Shown here in pieces: positions 16,621 to 25,757 of a DNA stretch of 47,729 bases. Numbering within the stretch: the first letter of the stretch is position 1; every line of letters begins with the position of its first letter. The notes beneath the pieces were generated by a model. That model had not been told where the DNA came from. It searched no databases and saw nothing but the letters and a program-made list of their open reading frames with translations. The translations under genes and the position numbers were made by a program. The DNA comes from Ruminococcus flavefaciens (GTDB lineage Bacteria; Bacillota; Clostridia; Oscillospirales; Ruminococcaceae): positions 31,934 to 79,662 of the forward strand of contig DBYI01000007.1 in the NCBI GenBank assembly GCA_002310115.1. Reading direction: 5' to 3'.

Positions 16621-16728
16621 AAAAACAATGTCTTAATAGGTTTTCAATAACAAAATAATTTAAATATACAATTTATAAGCAGACTCATTCATTGAAAAAA
16701 GAAGGACATGAAAAGAGAGGTAAAACTA

Positions 16729-19700
16729 ATGAATTGTAAAAAAATGCTTGCTTCTTTTATGGCGTTTGTTATGTCATTAGGAGCAATACATTCACCCAAT
16801 TATTCCCCTGATACTATTACAGCTGCTATAGAGGAACAATTCGGTGAAACAGTTTCATTTGACATTGGAACTGGAACTCTGACTTTACTTGGAAAAGTCG
16901 AAAATGATGACATTTCCGAATACAACAACAACGAAAATGTCAAAGCCATTATCGCAGCGGAAGGGGCGATTCTTCCTAAAAACTGCGAAGAGCTTTTCAA
17001 AGGCTCAAAAGCGAGAAAAATAGATCTCAGCAAAGCTGACACGATCAATGTCACCAATATGCGTTCTATGTTTGAGGAGTGCAAGCTGCTGACATTTATT
17101 GACCTTTCAGGCTTCAATACACAAAATGTTACGGATATGAACAGTATGTTCCTTAGCTGCGAGGCTCTGCCATCTATTGACGTTTCCGGATTTGATACAT
17201 CAAATGTTACGGGAATGTCGCGAATGTTCAAGGACTGCTCATCACTTACAAATCTTGATGTATCAGGTTTTAACACTTCAAAAGCAGCACCTATGTTTAG
17301 TATGTTCGAGGGATGCTCATCACTCAAGGATCTCGATGTATCAAGTTTTGATACTTCAAACGCAACATATATTTTCAATATGTTCAAAGGCTGCTCGTCA
17401 CTGAAAACTCTTGACCTTTCAGGCTTTAATACCCCAAATGCAATAAGCATGGTCGGAATGTTCATGAACTGTTCAGCTCTGACAACTCTCGATATATCAG
17501 GATTCACAACTAAAAGTCTAATGAATATGTATGAATCTGCAGGTGGATGCTCGTCAATGTTTGAAAACTGTTCATCTTTGAAAACGATTTACGTAAGCAA
17601 AGATTTGAGCTTTAATGATGACGACGGTACAGATCTGTTCGCTGGCTGTAAAGTGCTTGTCGGCGGAAACGGTACTGAATTTGACGAAAACAATACCGGA
17701 ATATCCTACGCGCGCATAGATTCCCCAGATAATCACGGATATTTCACAGAAAAGCAACAGAATAATATTACAACTTCCACAGTTTCTCCGCAAACAACTA
17801 CTTCCACTACCACAACAACGTCTACTAAACAGAATTATACTCTCGGAGATGTTAATAACGACGGTTTTATCGATGCAGTCGACTCCTCACAGGTCCTCGT
17901 TTACTATGCAAAGGTATCCACAAATTCAGACGGCGGATTCACAGATGAACAGAAGCTTGCCGCTGACATGAACCACGATGAACTGATTGACGCTGTGGAC
18001 GCTTCACTTATTCTTGCATACTATGCACGTATTTCTACTAGCAACGAAGTATCTTCAACCACTACAAGCACTTCTTCTACTACAAGTACTACTTCCACTA
18101 CGACCAGTACGACAACCACTACAACAAGTACAACTTCTTCTACTACAAGCACAACTGTTACTACTACAAGTACTACTTCCACTACAACAAGCACGACAAC
18201 TACTACAACGAGTACTACCTCTTCCACTACAAGTACTACTTCTACTACAACCAGTACGACATCTACTTCAACGAGTACTACTTCTTCCACTACAAGTACG
18301 ACAACTACCTCCACAACAAGGAGAACAACCACCACAACAAGAACAACTACCGCTACAACACGAAGAACAACGACGACAACCGTTACAACAAAGCAAACTA
18401 CCACAACGACAACAAGTACGACAACCACTACAACAAAGCCGGCTACTACAACGACAACAAATACGACAACCACTACAACAAAGGCCACTACTACAACGAC
18501 AACAAGAACAACAACCACTACAACAAAGGCCACTACTACAACGACAACAAAAACAACAACCACTACAACAAAAGCCACTACTATAACGACAACAAGTACG
18601 ACAACCACTACAACAAAAGCCACTACTACAACGACAACAAAAACAACAACCACTACGACAAAAGCCACTACCACAACGACAACAAGTACGACAACCACTA
18701 CAACAAAAGCCACTACCACAACGACAACAACTATGACAACTACTACAACAAAGGCCACTACTACAACGACAACAACTTCTGCCACTCCGTCAAGCACTAC
18801 TACAACCGTCTTGACGACCAGCTATGCAGACTATCTGATACCGCCTGAACTTGAACTGGAAATCAACACCTCAATTGTACTGGGAGACCCTTCACAATAT
18901 CTAACTCCTCAGCAGTTCGGTGCAAAAGGTGACGGCTATACGGATGATACACAGGCTTTCCGCAAACTTTTCAAAGCTGCATACGATGCTTCTTCTATTT
19001 CAGTTGGCTGGAAACATGCAAAAAGTATTTTCATACCGAGTGGAGCATATTTAATCAAAGGTACAGTTATTGACGAAGATTCTGACATCCGTTATGCTAT
19101 GTTCGACATAACAGGCGCAGGTAGAGAGAATACAACTATCCAGTTCAGAGGCGACGTGCTGTTCGACAATCAGACACACGATGACCCTGATGATCCTCAA
19201 AAGGACAGATGTCCTATTTTCAGCTTCACAACTTTCCGCAACATAGGATTCATTGGCAATGAAAGTAATACTTTCATGAATATCAGAGACAGCTATAAAT
19301 TAGTTGACGGCGTTAATGTTGGAGTTGACGATGGTGTACAGAGATTACAGTTCATCTCATGTTCATTTGAACATTTCAATAAGATACTTAATTCTATTGA
19401 GTCAACTATCATGCTTTCTGAGATAACTTTTGCATTTTGTAAGATTGCTTCATGCGGAACAACTTCAAATCCCTGTAAGCTATTTGTATTAAACTGTCCG
19501 CAGGGTGTAAATTGGAGATTTATTTATACGGATATCGAATCCTTCAACGGCGATGCATTTTATTACATGCAAGGAATGAACCTCAGCCTTTTAGGCGGTT
19601 CTATTATCCCGTTTTCAGGCAGCGTATTCAATTTAGACTTGTATAATTCAGAAAAAGCAGCTACCGCAGGCTCTACAAACGCCCCCCATATTCATTGCAC

Positions 19701-20430
19701 CAATTCAAGATTTGAAATCAGAGGTGATAGCTCGCTTATAAAAACAACTGTCTTTTATGGAAATGTAGCTAAAGCTATATTCAACGGTTGCTGTTTTGGT
19801 ACGGTTGCAAATAATTCACCTAATTTCCTTATGATAAACGGTGGATTGAATGCTAGCTTTGATGAATGCTTCGGTTGCGAATGCATCAGACTCAATGGAA
19901 ATGTTACCAAAAACGGCTGGCTGGTGCCAAAACTAACCTTTACAAGATGCCCGGATCTTAATCTGGAGTATCTCATTCAAAATACAAAAATCAAAAACGA
20001 ACAGCCAGGATTGACCAAGAATAACGTCCATGTTAAAGTCGATAATTCATATGATTTCTTCATTGTGGATAATGATTACTTTCATACCGTGTCCGAACTT
20101 GAGGAATGCAGACAGGTTGTAAAACTAAGTGAGTACGATTCTGTTGGTCTACCAGATGGCAAGACTATCACGACAAAGCCATATGGATACGTAAAATACG
20201 TAGAGCTAACTGTCATCAAAAACGAAACTTTCGGAGAAAACTATCCTGTAACACTAACATTCTATGATAACGGCAAAAAGATAAGTGAACCCACAAAAAT
20301 CACATTTGAAGCCAATAAGACCTATAAGATAGAAATCAACGATTTCGTGGACGAGCTTCAGGCTGTATTTACACATTCAAATTCTAAAAATCCGAATGCA
20401 GACATGAGTATGGAAATCATCAAATACTAA
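16729..20430 (+). CDS. Secreted DUF285-repeat/dockerin/pectate-lyase-like protein
   Basis: This is a 1233-residue multidomain protein. After a signal peptide (about 1-30) come BspA-like DUF285 repeats (about 105-295), recognisable by units such as FDTSNVTGMSRMFKDCSSL, which are often found on surface adhesins. A short Thr linker leads to a dockerin with two IDAVDxS loops (about 369-436). A Ser/Thr linker of about 258 residues follows (about 440-698). A right-handed beta-helix of the pectate-lyase-3 type starts with QQFGAKGDGYTDDTQAF (about 724-1030), and a beta-rich tail completes the protein. The substrate is probably a pectic or related acidic polysaccharide, but no catalytic residues can be assigned by eye. 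AGAGAGG at 16714-16720 fits ATG 16729; an ATG at 16708 is only 1 nt from its own GGA and is rejected. The dockerin belongs to the scaffoldin class, not the xylanase class. Confidence 0.88.
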   Translation: MNCKKMLASFMAFVMSLGAIHSPNYSPDTITAAIEEQFGETVSFDIGTGTLTLLGKVENDDISEYNNNENVKAIIAAEGAILPKNCEELFKGSKARKIDLSKADTINVTNMRSMFEECKLLTFIDLSGFNTQNVTDMNSMFLSCEALPSIDVSGFDTSNVTGMSRMFKDCSSLTNLDVSGFNTSKAAPMFSMFEGCSSLKDLDVSSFDTSNATYIFNMFKGCSSLKTLDLSGFNTPNAISMVGMFMNCSALTTLDISGFTTKSLMNMYESAGGCSSMFENCSSLKTIYVSKDLSFNDDDGTDLFAGCKVLVGGNGTEFDENNTGISYARIDSPDNHGYFTEKQQNNITTSTVSPQTTTSTTTTTSTKQNYTLGDVNNDGFIDAVDSSQVLVYYAKVSTNSDGGFTDEQKLAADMNHDELIDAVDASLILAYYARISTSNEVSSTTTSTSSTTSTTSTTTSTTTTTTSTTSSTTSTTVTTTSTTSTTTSTTTTTTSTTSSTTSTTSTTTSTTSTSTSTTSSTTSTTTTSTTRRTTTTTRTTTATTRRTTTTTVTTKQTTTTTTSTTTTTTKPATTTTTNTTTTTTKATTTTTTRTTTTTTKATTTTTTKTTTTTTKATTITTTSTTTTTTKATTTTTTKTTTTTTKATTTTTTSTTTTTTKATTTTTTTMTTTTTKATTTTTTTSATPSSTTTTVLTTSYADYLIPPELELEINTSIVLGDPSQYLTPQQFGAKGDGYTDDTQAFRKLFKAAYDASSISVGWKHAKSIFIPSGAYLIKGTVIDEDSDIRYAMFDITGAGRENTTIQFRGDVLFDNQTHDDPDDPQKDRCPIFSFTTFRNIGFIGNESNTFMNIRDSYKLVDGVNVGVDDGVQRLQFISCSFEHFNKILNSIESTIMLSEITFAFCKIASCGTTSNPCKLFVLNCPQGVNWRFIYTDIESFNGDAFYYMQGMNLSLLGGSIIPFSGSVFNLDLYNSEKAATAGSTNAPHIHCTNSRFEIRGDSSLIKTTVFYGNVAKAIFNGCCFGTVANNSPNFLMINGGLNASFDECFGCECIRLNGNVTKNGWLVPKLTFTRCPDLNLEYLIQNTKIKNEQPGLTKNNVHVKVDNSYDFFIVDNDYFHTVSELEECRQVVKLSEYDSVGLPDGKTITTKPYGYVKYVELTVIKNETFGENYPVTLTFYDNGKKISEPTKITFEANKTYKIEINDFVDELQAVFTHSNSKNPNADMSMEIIKY
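18436..18795 (+). repeat. 45-bp tandem repeat (minisatellite) encoding the Thr linker
   Basis: Eight consecutive units of exactly 45 bp start at 18436, 18481, 18526, 18571, 18616, 18661, 18706 and 18751. Each encodes Lys-Ala (Lys-Pro in the first) followed by Thr tracts split by one variable residue (Asn, Arg, Lys, Ser or Met). A more irregular Ser/Thr repeat precedes it (18046-18435). It is entirely in frame, so unit gain or loss changes linker length without a frameshift. Confidence 0.92.
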
Positions 20431-20434
20431 GACA

Positions 20435-20464
20435 AAAGGGCAGTAGTTCAATCTACTGCCCTTT
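20435..20464. terminator. Bidirectional terminator between the lyase-like gene and the EPS operon
   Basis: A 12-bp stem (AAAGGGCAGTAG / CTACTGCCCTTT) has a 6-nt loop. It terminates both the plus-strand gene and the minus-strand polysaccharide operon. Confidence 0.85.
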
Positions 20465-20485
20465 AACATATATCAGTTTTTTATT

Positions 20486-21658
20486 TCACTTCTTTTTCTT
20501 TTTCCTTATCTTGCGTTTCAGATCTGACCAGAACAGCTTCGAGAGCTTGAACGAGAACTTATCTATCGTTCTATAATCGCTGGATCTCAGGCTGTACCTG
20601 TATCTCAGGTAATCAGCGTCAACTTTACCAGTCTCTGCACTTTCAGATGTGTCATAAAGCTTAATAGTGTGCCCTGCATAATTCTGTATTATGTTAAGCT
20701 CCACTGGACGCAAACTCATTCCATATTCGCGTACTACCTTGTAAGGAAGAGAATCAACGGTAAGAACATACCTTTTGAAGAGAACAGGATTCTTTGTACC
20801 CCATATGCATACGCTAAGTTCCTCATCTGGAACACCCAGTACACTTCCAAGTCCTTCTCGTTCCATATACTCATCATATATTACAGCCGATGGAGAAAAC
20901 TCAGGGAACGAATATTTCTTTTTTCCATACTGAAGCTCTACCTGATGATCATCCACTGTATATTTTGCATGCTCGCCAGCATCACTGCAATTTGTCGACA
21001 GGCTGCAATATGGATAGACGAAATAGCGTCCCTCTTCTATGCAATATCTGTCATGATACTTGAGCCAGGATGTTTCAGGCCACTGATTAAGAGCATACGG
21101 TATCTTGTCCGACTTTGTAAACTTCTCATTGCGGCTGAGCCATTCCTTAAATGGCTTCCATTTTGAATAAGTCCAGACTTGTCCCCAGGACATCGCAATT
21201 TTCATGAAAAAGGCATCGAAATCAGCTTTCTGCGGTTCAAAACGGGCAAGCCATTTCAGCCAGTTCTTCTGAAAAGTGTACAACGAAATACCTGCAATAT
21301 TTTCATCGTCACCGTAAAACTCGACTGCCTGATAAGCATAGTGATACATACTATCGCTCACATAAATATCATCCTCAAGTACTATAACCATATCATATTT
21401 CTCAGTAAAATCTCCGCATTGCAGAATATGCTTTTTCAGTCCCTGACGCTGTGGGAATGTACGGATTATCTTCTCTCCGTGCTTCCACTCATATGCCTTT
21501 GCGAAGTCCTCTACTGTAGAAGTACCACTATTATCTATACTGAAAATTAATGAAATATCTTTTCTTCCGTCATAATCGACCTTTTCCAGTGAAGACAGTA
21601 GCCGCTTCAAACCTCCAAGACGATTATAACAAACTAAAACAATAGCCACAGATTTCAT
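20486..21658 (-). CDS. GT-A fold (GT2-like) glycosyltransferase, last gene of the EPS operon
   Basis: This 390-residue enzyme begins with VAIVLVCYNRLGGLKRLLSS, a nucleotide-sugar-binding GT-A start. A metal-binding EDD is at MVIVLEDDIYVS. The C-terminal half is unusual and ends in a very basic Lys/Arg tail, which may contact the membrane. It probably adds one sugar to the lipid-linked repeat unit. AGGAG lies 9 nt before the ATG. It sits 5 nt after the flippase gene. Confidence 0.85.
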   Translation of the reverse strand: MKSVAIVLVCYNRLGGLKRLLSSLEKVDYDGRKDISLIFSIDNSGTSTVEDFAKAYEWKHGEKIIRTFPQRQGLKKHILQCGDFTEKYDMVIVLEDDIYVSDSMYHYAYQAVEFYGDDENIAGISLYTFQKNWLKWLARFEPQKADFDAFFMKIAMSWGQVWTYSKWKPFKEWLSRNEKFTKSDKIPYALNQWPETSWLKYHDRYCIEEGRYFVYPYCSLSTNCSDAGEHAKYTVDDHQVELQYGKKKYSFPEFSPSAVIYDEYMEREGLGSVLGVPDEELSVCIWGTKNPVLFKRYVLTVDSLPYKVVREYGMSLRPVELNIIQNYAGHTIKLYDTSESAETGKVDADYLRYRYSLRSSDYRTIDKFSFKLSKLFWSDLKRKIRKKKKK

Positions 21659-21663
21659 TTTTC

Positions 21664-22953
21664 TTATCTCCTAAATGTTATTCCTTTGAGCATAAGTATC
21701 GAGTTTTCCTTTATCGGCTTGATAAACAGAGGAAGCACGATACTTGTTCCTATCTGAGTTATCAAAGAAGCTACAGCAGCGCCTGTAACTCCGAATTTCG
21801 GTATCAGTAACCAGTTGATTAGAATATTAAGAACTACCGCTGAGCCATATAGGTATTTCAGATACTTCTGCTTTCCTTCACAAACAAGCCATGCATTTCT
21901 TGCTACTCCGAGGTATGAGAACGCTGTATACCAGGTTATTACCTTCAACGGCTCAACAGCACCAATATACTCATCATCATATAAGAACAAAACCACTGGC
22001 TTGGCAATAATAGTGATACCTACAGAAACTAAGAGTGACACATAGAAAATAATGCCATACAGCTGTATATTACGCTTTTTGTATTTCTCGTAATCCTGCT
22101 TATGAAGCTCCATAATAGATGGATAAAACGAGTCAATAATCGCCTGCAATACAAATACCCACGCCATGCACAGCTGCACAGCAACACCGTAATTACCAAC
22201 AGAAGATGTATTGTGAAGCATATGCTTAAGCATGAATTTATCAGTATTTCCATAAATAGAAACCATAAGTGTTGAAATGATGAAGTGATAGCTCTGCGAC
22301 AGCAGATTTTTTCCTGTAGACCAGGAAAATGAAAATGAAGGTCCGCTTTTTTTCCTATAAAACATATAAACGAACGCAACTATTACAATATAGTCTATAG
22401 ACGTTGCTACTGCAAACCATTCAACACTTTTTCCGAATACCAGAAGCACTACTTTATATGCTGACATTATCAGGTATGCTATGATAGTCGCTATGGCACA
22501 AACCTTTGATTCAAGCCTTGCCTGAAACCAGTATTCAAGTATTGTGAAAGCCTGGAACAGCATTCCTATACAGCATAAGCCCACTATTTTTGTGGTTAGG
22601 GGTTCTCCCTTGTCGATAAGGCATGAAAGACATATTATCGAAATCCATGACAATGCCGAAGCAATAAGCCTCAATACAATAGAAGTTCCTAGCAACTCTC
22701 CCTGCTTGTCCTTATGTTCAATCATTTCCTTTACAATGACCGAATTGAGCCCCAAAGAACATAAGGACGCGAAAAAGCCCGTATAAACCGATGCATAATT
22801 TATAAGTCCGAAATCACTCGAACCAAGATAACGTGCAGTAAGAATATTTACTACAAATGCGATTATCATCTGTACTACCTTACCGCCTACGAGCCATGAG
22901 ATATTCTTAAATACCCTTGACGTTTTCGCTTTATTAACAATACTACTAATCAT
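21664..22953 (-). CDS. Wzx-type polysaccharide flippase
   Basis: This is a 429-residue polytopic membrane protein with about 12-14 hydrophobic helices. It opens with the family-typical segment VFKNISWLVGGKVVQMIIAF. It would flip the undecaprenyl-linked repeat unit across the membrane. AAAGGAT precedes the ATG. It lies directly downstream of the Wzy-like polymerase, the usual pairing. Confidence 0.9.
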   Translation of the reverse strand: MISSIVNKAKTSRVFKNISWLVGGKVVQMIIAFVVNILTARYLGSSDFGLINYASVYTGFFASLCSLGLNSVIVKEMIEHKDKQGELLGTSIVLRLIASALSWISIICLSCLIDKGEPLTTKIVGLCCIGMLFQAFTILEYWFQARLESKVCAIATIIAYLIMSAYKVVLLVFGKSVEWFAVATSIDYIVIVAFVYMFYRKKSGPSFSFSWSTGKNLLSQSYHFIISTLMVSIYGNTDKFMLKHMLHNTSSVGNYGVAVQLCMAWVFVLQAIIDSFYPSIMELHKQDYEKYKKRNIQLYGIIFYVSLLVSVGITIIAKPVVLFLYDDEYIGAVEPLKVITWYTAFSYLGVARNAWLVCEGKQKYLKYLYGSAVVLNILINWLLIPKFGVTGAAVASLITQIGTSIVLPLFIKPIKENSILMLKGITFRR

Positions 22954-22988
22954 ATTATCCTTTTGATCCTTACTTTTGCTATTGAATA

Positions 22989-24245
22989 TCAGTTGCCGTC
23001 AACAGTAACGGTTTCTGCGTCATTTTCCTTCTTTGCAGTCAGGTCTTCAGCGTATTTATTTGTATTCATGATAAATCCGAGATAAAACCAGAAATCTATA
23101 GAGATAATAAAGCTTGCAGAAATGAAATGCTTTATCATTATTATGGAAAAAGCACCAAACGCGAGCATAATTATAACTTTATTATTACTGCTTTTTGCAA
23201 CCATAAGAGCTTTAACAAGACAGAATATCAGAACAAAAACAAGAGCAGTTCCTATAATAACACCATAGGAAAGCAACATTTCAAGTATCCAGTTATGAGC
23301 ATATACCATTGGATTCAAAGGCTCATAAAGCACAGTTCTGTCTCCGAAAAGTCCGTATCCGAAAAGATTCAGCTTTTTAATTGCAAGCTCCCATATACCG
23401 TTTCTTCCGTCCCTTTCAAGCCAACCAGATGCCGAGCCGGAAATAAACTGCTCAACGAACGATAATGCTCTGCTGGATATTCCTGCTTTTGTCAGGAACA
23501 CACCTATCTTTTCCAAAATATACGGCAGCGAAAACAAGCCTGCTACCGTCAGAAAAATCCACTTGAATTTATTGAATGCACTACCTTCTCCATCAGAAAA
23601 CAGGTGCATCATAATCAGCAGAACAATATACACTGATACCGTCAAAAAAGCTCCGCGGCAACCACCTATCAAAAGCATTATACAACCTGCAATTCCAAGT
23701 ACTTTTGAGAAACGTGTAGATCTTTTTGATGGAAAAAGGCAGAAAAAAACAGAATTAAGGCTCATATATGCAAAAGACATATAGTCACTGGTCTTTTTCT
23801 TCAGTATAAACTGAATAATGACAAAAACGCCCAGCGCGCCTATTAATGTTATCTTTGCCAATATAAAAAGAGCTTTAAAAAGCTCATCATAATCTATCTT
23901 TTCGCTCATCCTGAGAAATATCGGGAAATACACCGTAAGTAGTATTACAAAACCGCTGGACCAGAATGAACCATAAAACATATACGTGGCAGTAGCGGGA
24001 TTGATAAGGTAGCTAAAAGCCAGTGAAACCAGCAAAAAAGCCGTTGAAAACGCAGCTATTCTGAATTTCATCACTCTTGAATAGGAAAAAATTCCTATTA
24101 CGCCGAGAAACAGATAGACCAGCATCGTGAAATTTCTTAAGCTGAAAGCCGCTAATATTTCTACCAGGAAATAATTCATCTGAGGCAGAAAAAACAATAA
24201 TGCGATCAGGAGTTCATTTTTGGGAGTATTAATATCTTTTGTCAT
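22989..24245 (-). CDS. Wzy-like O-antigen/EPS polymerase
   Basis: This 418-residue protein has about 10-12 membrane helices and a larger extracytoplasmic loop (roughly residues 255-320, with SASGWLERDGRNGIWELA). It resembles the Wzy/O-antigen ligase fold, which polymerises repeat units on the outer face. Sequence conservation in this family is poor, so the call rests on topology, the loop and the position beside wzx. The start is set by AAAGGG, 3 nt after the previous stop. Confidence 0.8.
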   Translation of the reverse strand: MTKDINTPKNELLIALLFFLPQMNYFLVEILAAFSLRNFTMLVYLFLGVIGIFSYSRVMKFRIAAFSTAFLLVSLAFSYLINPATATYMFYGSFWSSGFVILLTVYFPIFLRMSEKIDYDELFKALFILAKITLIGALGVFVIIQFILKKKTSDYMSFAYMSLNSVFFCLFPSKRSTRFSKVLGIAGCIMLLIGGCRGAFLTVSVYIVLLIMMHLFSDGEGSAFNKFKWIFLTVAGLFSLPYILEKIGVFLTKAGISSRALSFVEQFISGSASGWLERDGRNGIWELAIKKLNLFGYGLFGDRTVLYEPLNPMVYAHNWILEMLLSYGVIIGTALVFVLIFCLVKALMVAKSSNNKVIIMLAFGAFSIIMIKHFISASFIISIDFWFYLGFIMNTNKYAEDLTAKKENDAETVTVDGN

Positions 24246-24248
24246 TTT

Positions 24249-24932
24249 TTACCCTTTCATAAGAAAATCCAAATCGTTAACATCTGTTATCTCCTTTTGG
24301 AAATGCTCAACATTCTGCTTCAGCCATTCAGCGTCTTTCTCCCACCATTTCAGTGAGACAAGCTTTTCTATAATACTTTCATCAAAACGCTTACTTATGA
24401 CCTTTGCAGGAACTCCGCCCACAATTGTATACGGAGCAACATCCTTTGTTACTACAGCGCCCATTGCAATGATAGCGCCATCACCAATTCTGATGCCACC
24501 CTTGAGCATTACATTTTCACCGATCCACACGTCGTTTCCAATCTTAACAACGCTGCGCATTCCGTCTTCCTTTACATAAAGCCCTTCGTCGTATACATCT
24601 TTTTCAGCAAAGCTCGTACCGCATTGCTTCTGAGCAGAATAGAAAACAGGAGCTGTTGACAGAAAATTCTTCGGATGTACAGCCCCGATAGTCCTAACAT
24701 TATGCGATATGGAGCAAAAAGATCCGATGTTTGCATCAAGCTCACAGTTTTCACCGATATATGTATAGGATCCGATCTTTCCTTTTATCCATGTTTTTCT
24801 TCCGATCTTCACATTATCCGCAATTTTAGTTCCCGGCTTTACCTTAGTTGAAAGGCTAAGCTTGACTTTGCGTCTTTTAACCGAAATATATGCCGAATAC
24901 ATAAGATAAAAAATGTTCCTATGTAATACCAT
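24249..24932 (-). CDS. Left-handed beta-helix (XAT/CatB-like) O-acetyltransferase
   Basis: This 227-residue enzyme has hexapeptide repeats. The motif VHPKNFLST contains the likely catalytic His. DVWIGENVMLKGG, GDGAIIAMGAVV and the ending TIVGGVPAKVI are typical of acetyl-CoA-dependent sugar O-acetyltransferases. It probably decorates the polysaccharide. An in-frame GTG at 24947 also exists, but GTGAGG lies about 9 nt before ATG 24932, which is chosen. Confidence 0.88.
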   Translation of the reverse strand: MVLHRNIFYLMYSAYISVKRRKVKLSLSTKVKPGTKIADNVKIGRKTWIKGKIGSYTYIGENCELDANIGSFCSISHNVRTIGAVHPKNFLSTAPVFYSAQKQCGTSFAEKDVYDEGLYVKEDGMRSVVKIGNDVWIGENVMLKGGIRIGDGAIIAMGAVVTKDVAPYTIVGGVPAKVISKRFDESIIEKLVSLKWWEKDAEWLKQNVEHFQKEITDVNDLDFLMKG

Positions 24933-24956
24933 AAATAAATTCCTCACATTTTTTAA

Positions 24957-25757
24957 TTACTCCGAAAAGAACTGAACTCCGAATTTTCTGAGCACTTTCT
25001 TCAATGCACGTTTAGGTTTCCCCGAAATACATCTTCCAAGAATAGTTTTAATTCCGAGCTTTACCTCATACCACACCGTATTCACAGCGCGATCACCGGT
25101 ATAGATACCAGGATGGCGCTTGAAATAAAAGTATGACTTATGAAGTAGTTTTCCCTTTCTTACAACATCCAGGATCTCAAATTCATTTCTTTTACTCATA
25201 ACGCATTTCGCACCGTATTCGGTTGCTCTTTTAGATAAGGCGACTTCAAACTGCCATGCGTTCTGAGGCTCTTTAATCATGGCAAGGATAAAATCCTTTT
25301 TCCATAATCCAGAATACAGATTAACACTGTAAACGCACCTGGTATTGAGGTTATAAATTCCCTTGTAGCCTTCCAGCTCGTCGAGAATAGATCTTTTTGA
25401 ACGTAAAAAAAGACGAACATAGTCAATTTTCTCTTTTACCATCATCTTTAACAGGCTGCCTATTGACTTATCTTGAACCTTTTTTATAAGATAATAATCG
25501 TCAAGAGTGATAAAAACATAATCAGTCTTTACCTGTTCAATAGCATATTTCAAACGCTCAGACCATTCTATTCCTTCACCTGCCGATAAAATCCTTACAT
25601 TCTTATAGCTCTTGCAACTGGGTTTATCGGTAACTATGTATGTATCCATATTTCTGTCAGGCCAATTCTGCTCCAGAAGCTTAACATGGCCGTCCCACAG
25701 GTCTGAAAAACCATCGCAGGACAATATAAGCATTGTCATATTTCTTTTGCTGTTCAC
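24957..25757 (-). CDS. Putative glycosyltransferase
   Basis: This 266-residue protein starts with a GT-A-like strand (MTMLILSCDG) and has an acidic metal-binding-type motif, FITLDDYYL, near residue 100. It resembles small capsule glycosyltransferases of unknown specificity. The start is GTG at 25757, overlapping the upstream stop (GTGA). An internal ATG 18 nt later lacks its own ribosome site. Confidence 0.7.
   Translation of the reverse strand: MNSKRNMTMLILSCDGFSDLWDGHVKLLEQNWPDRNMDTYIVTDKPSCKSYKNVRILSAGEGIEWSERLKYAIEQVKTDYVFITLDDYYLIKKVQDKSIGSLLKMMVKEKIDYVRLFLRSKRSILDELEGYKGIYNLNTRCVYSVNLYSGLWKKDFILAMIKEPQNAWQFEVALSKRATEYGAKCVMSKRNEFEILDVVRKGKLLHKSYFYFKRHPGIYTGDRAVNTVWYEVKLGIKTILGRCISGKPKRALKKVLRKFGVQFFSE

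Noticed and set aside
18046..18795. Possible CRISPR array because of regular spacing
   Set aside because: The 45-bp units are contiguous coding repeats without unique spacers, lie in frame inside a gene, and no cas genes are present.
18021..18797. Long Val-rich open frame on the minus strand opposite the Thr linker
   Set aside because: It is a direct consequence of reading ACN codons backwards (GTN/TGT). It has no ribosome site and no protein-like composition.
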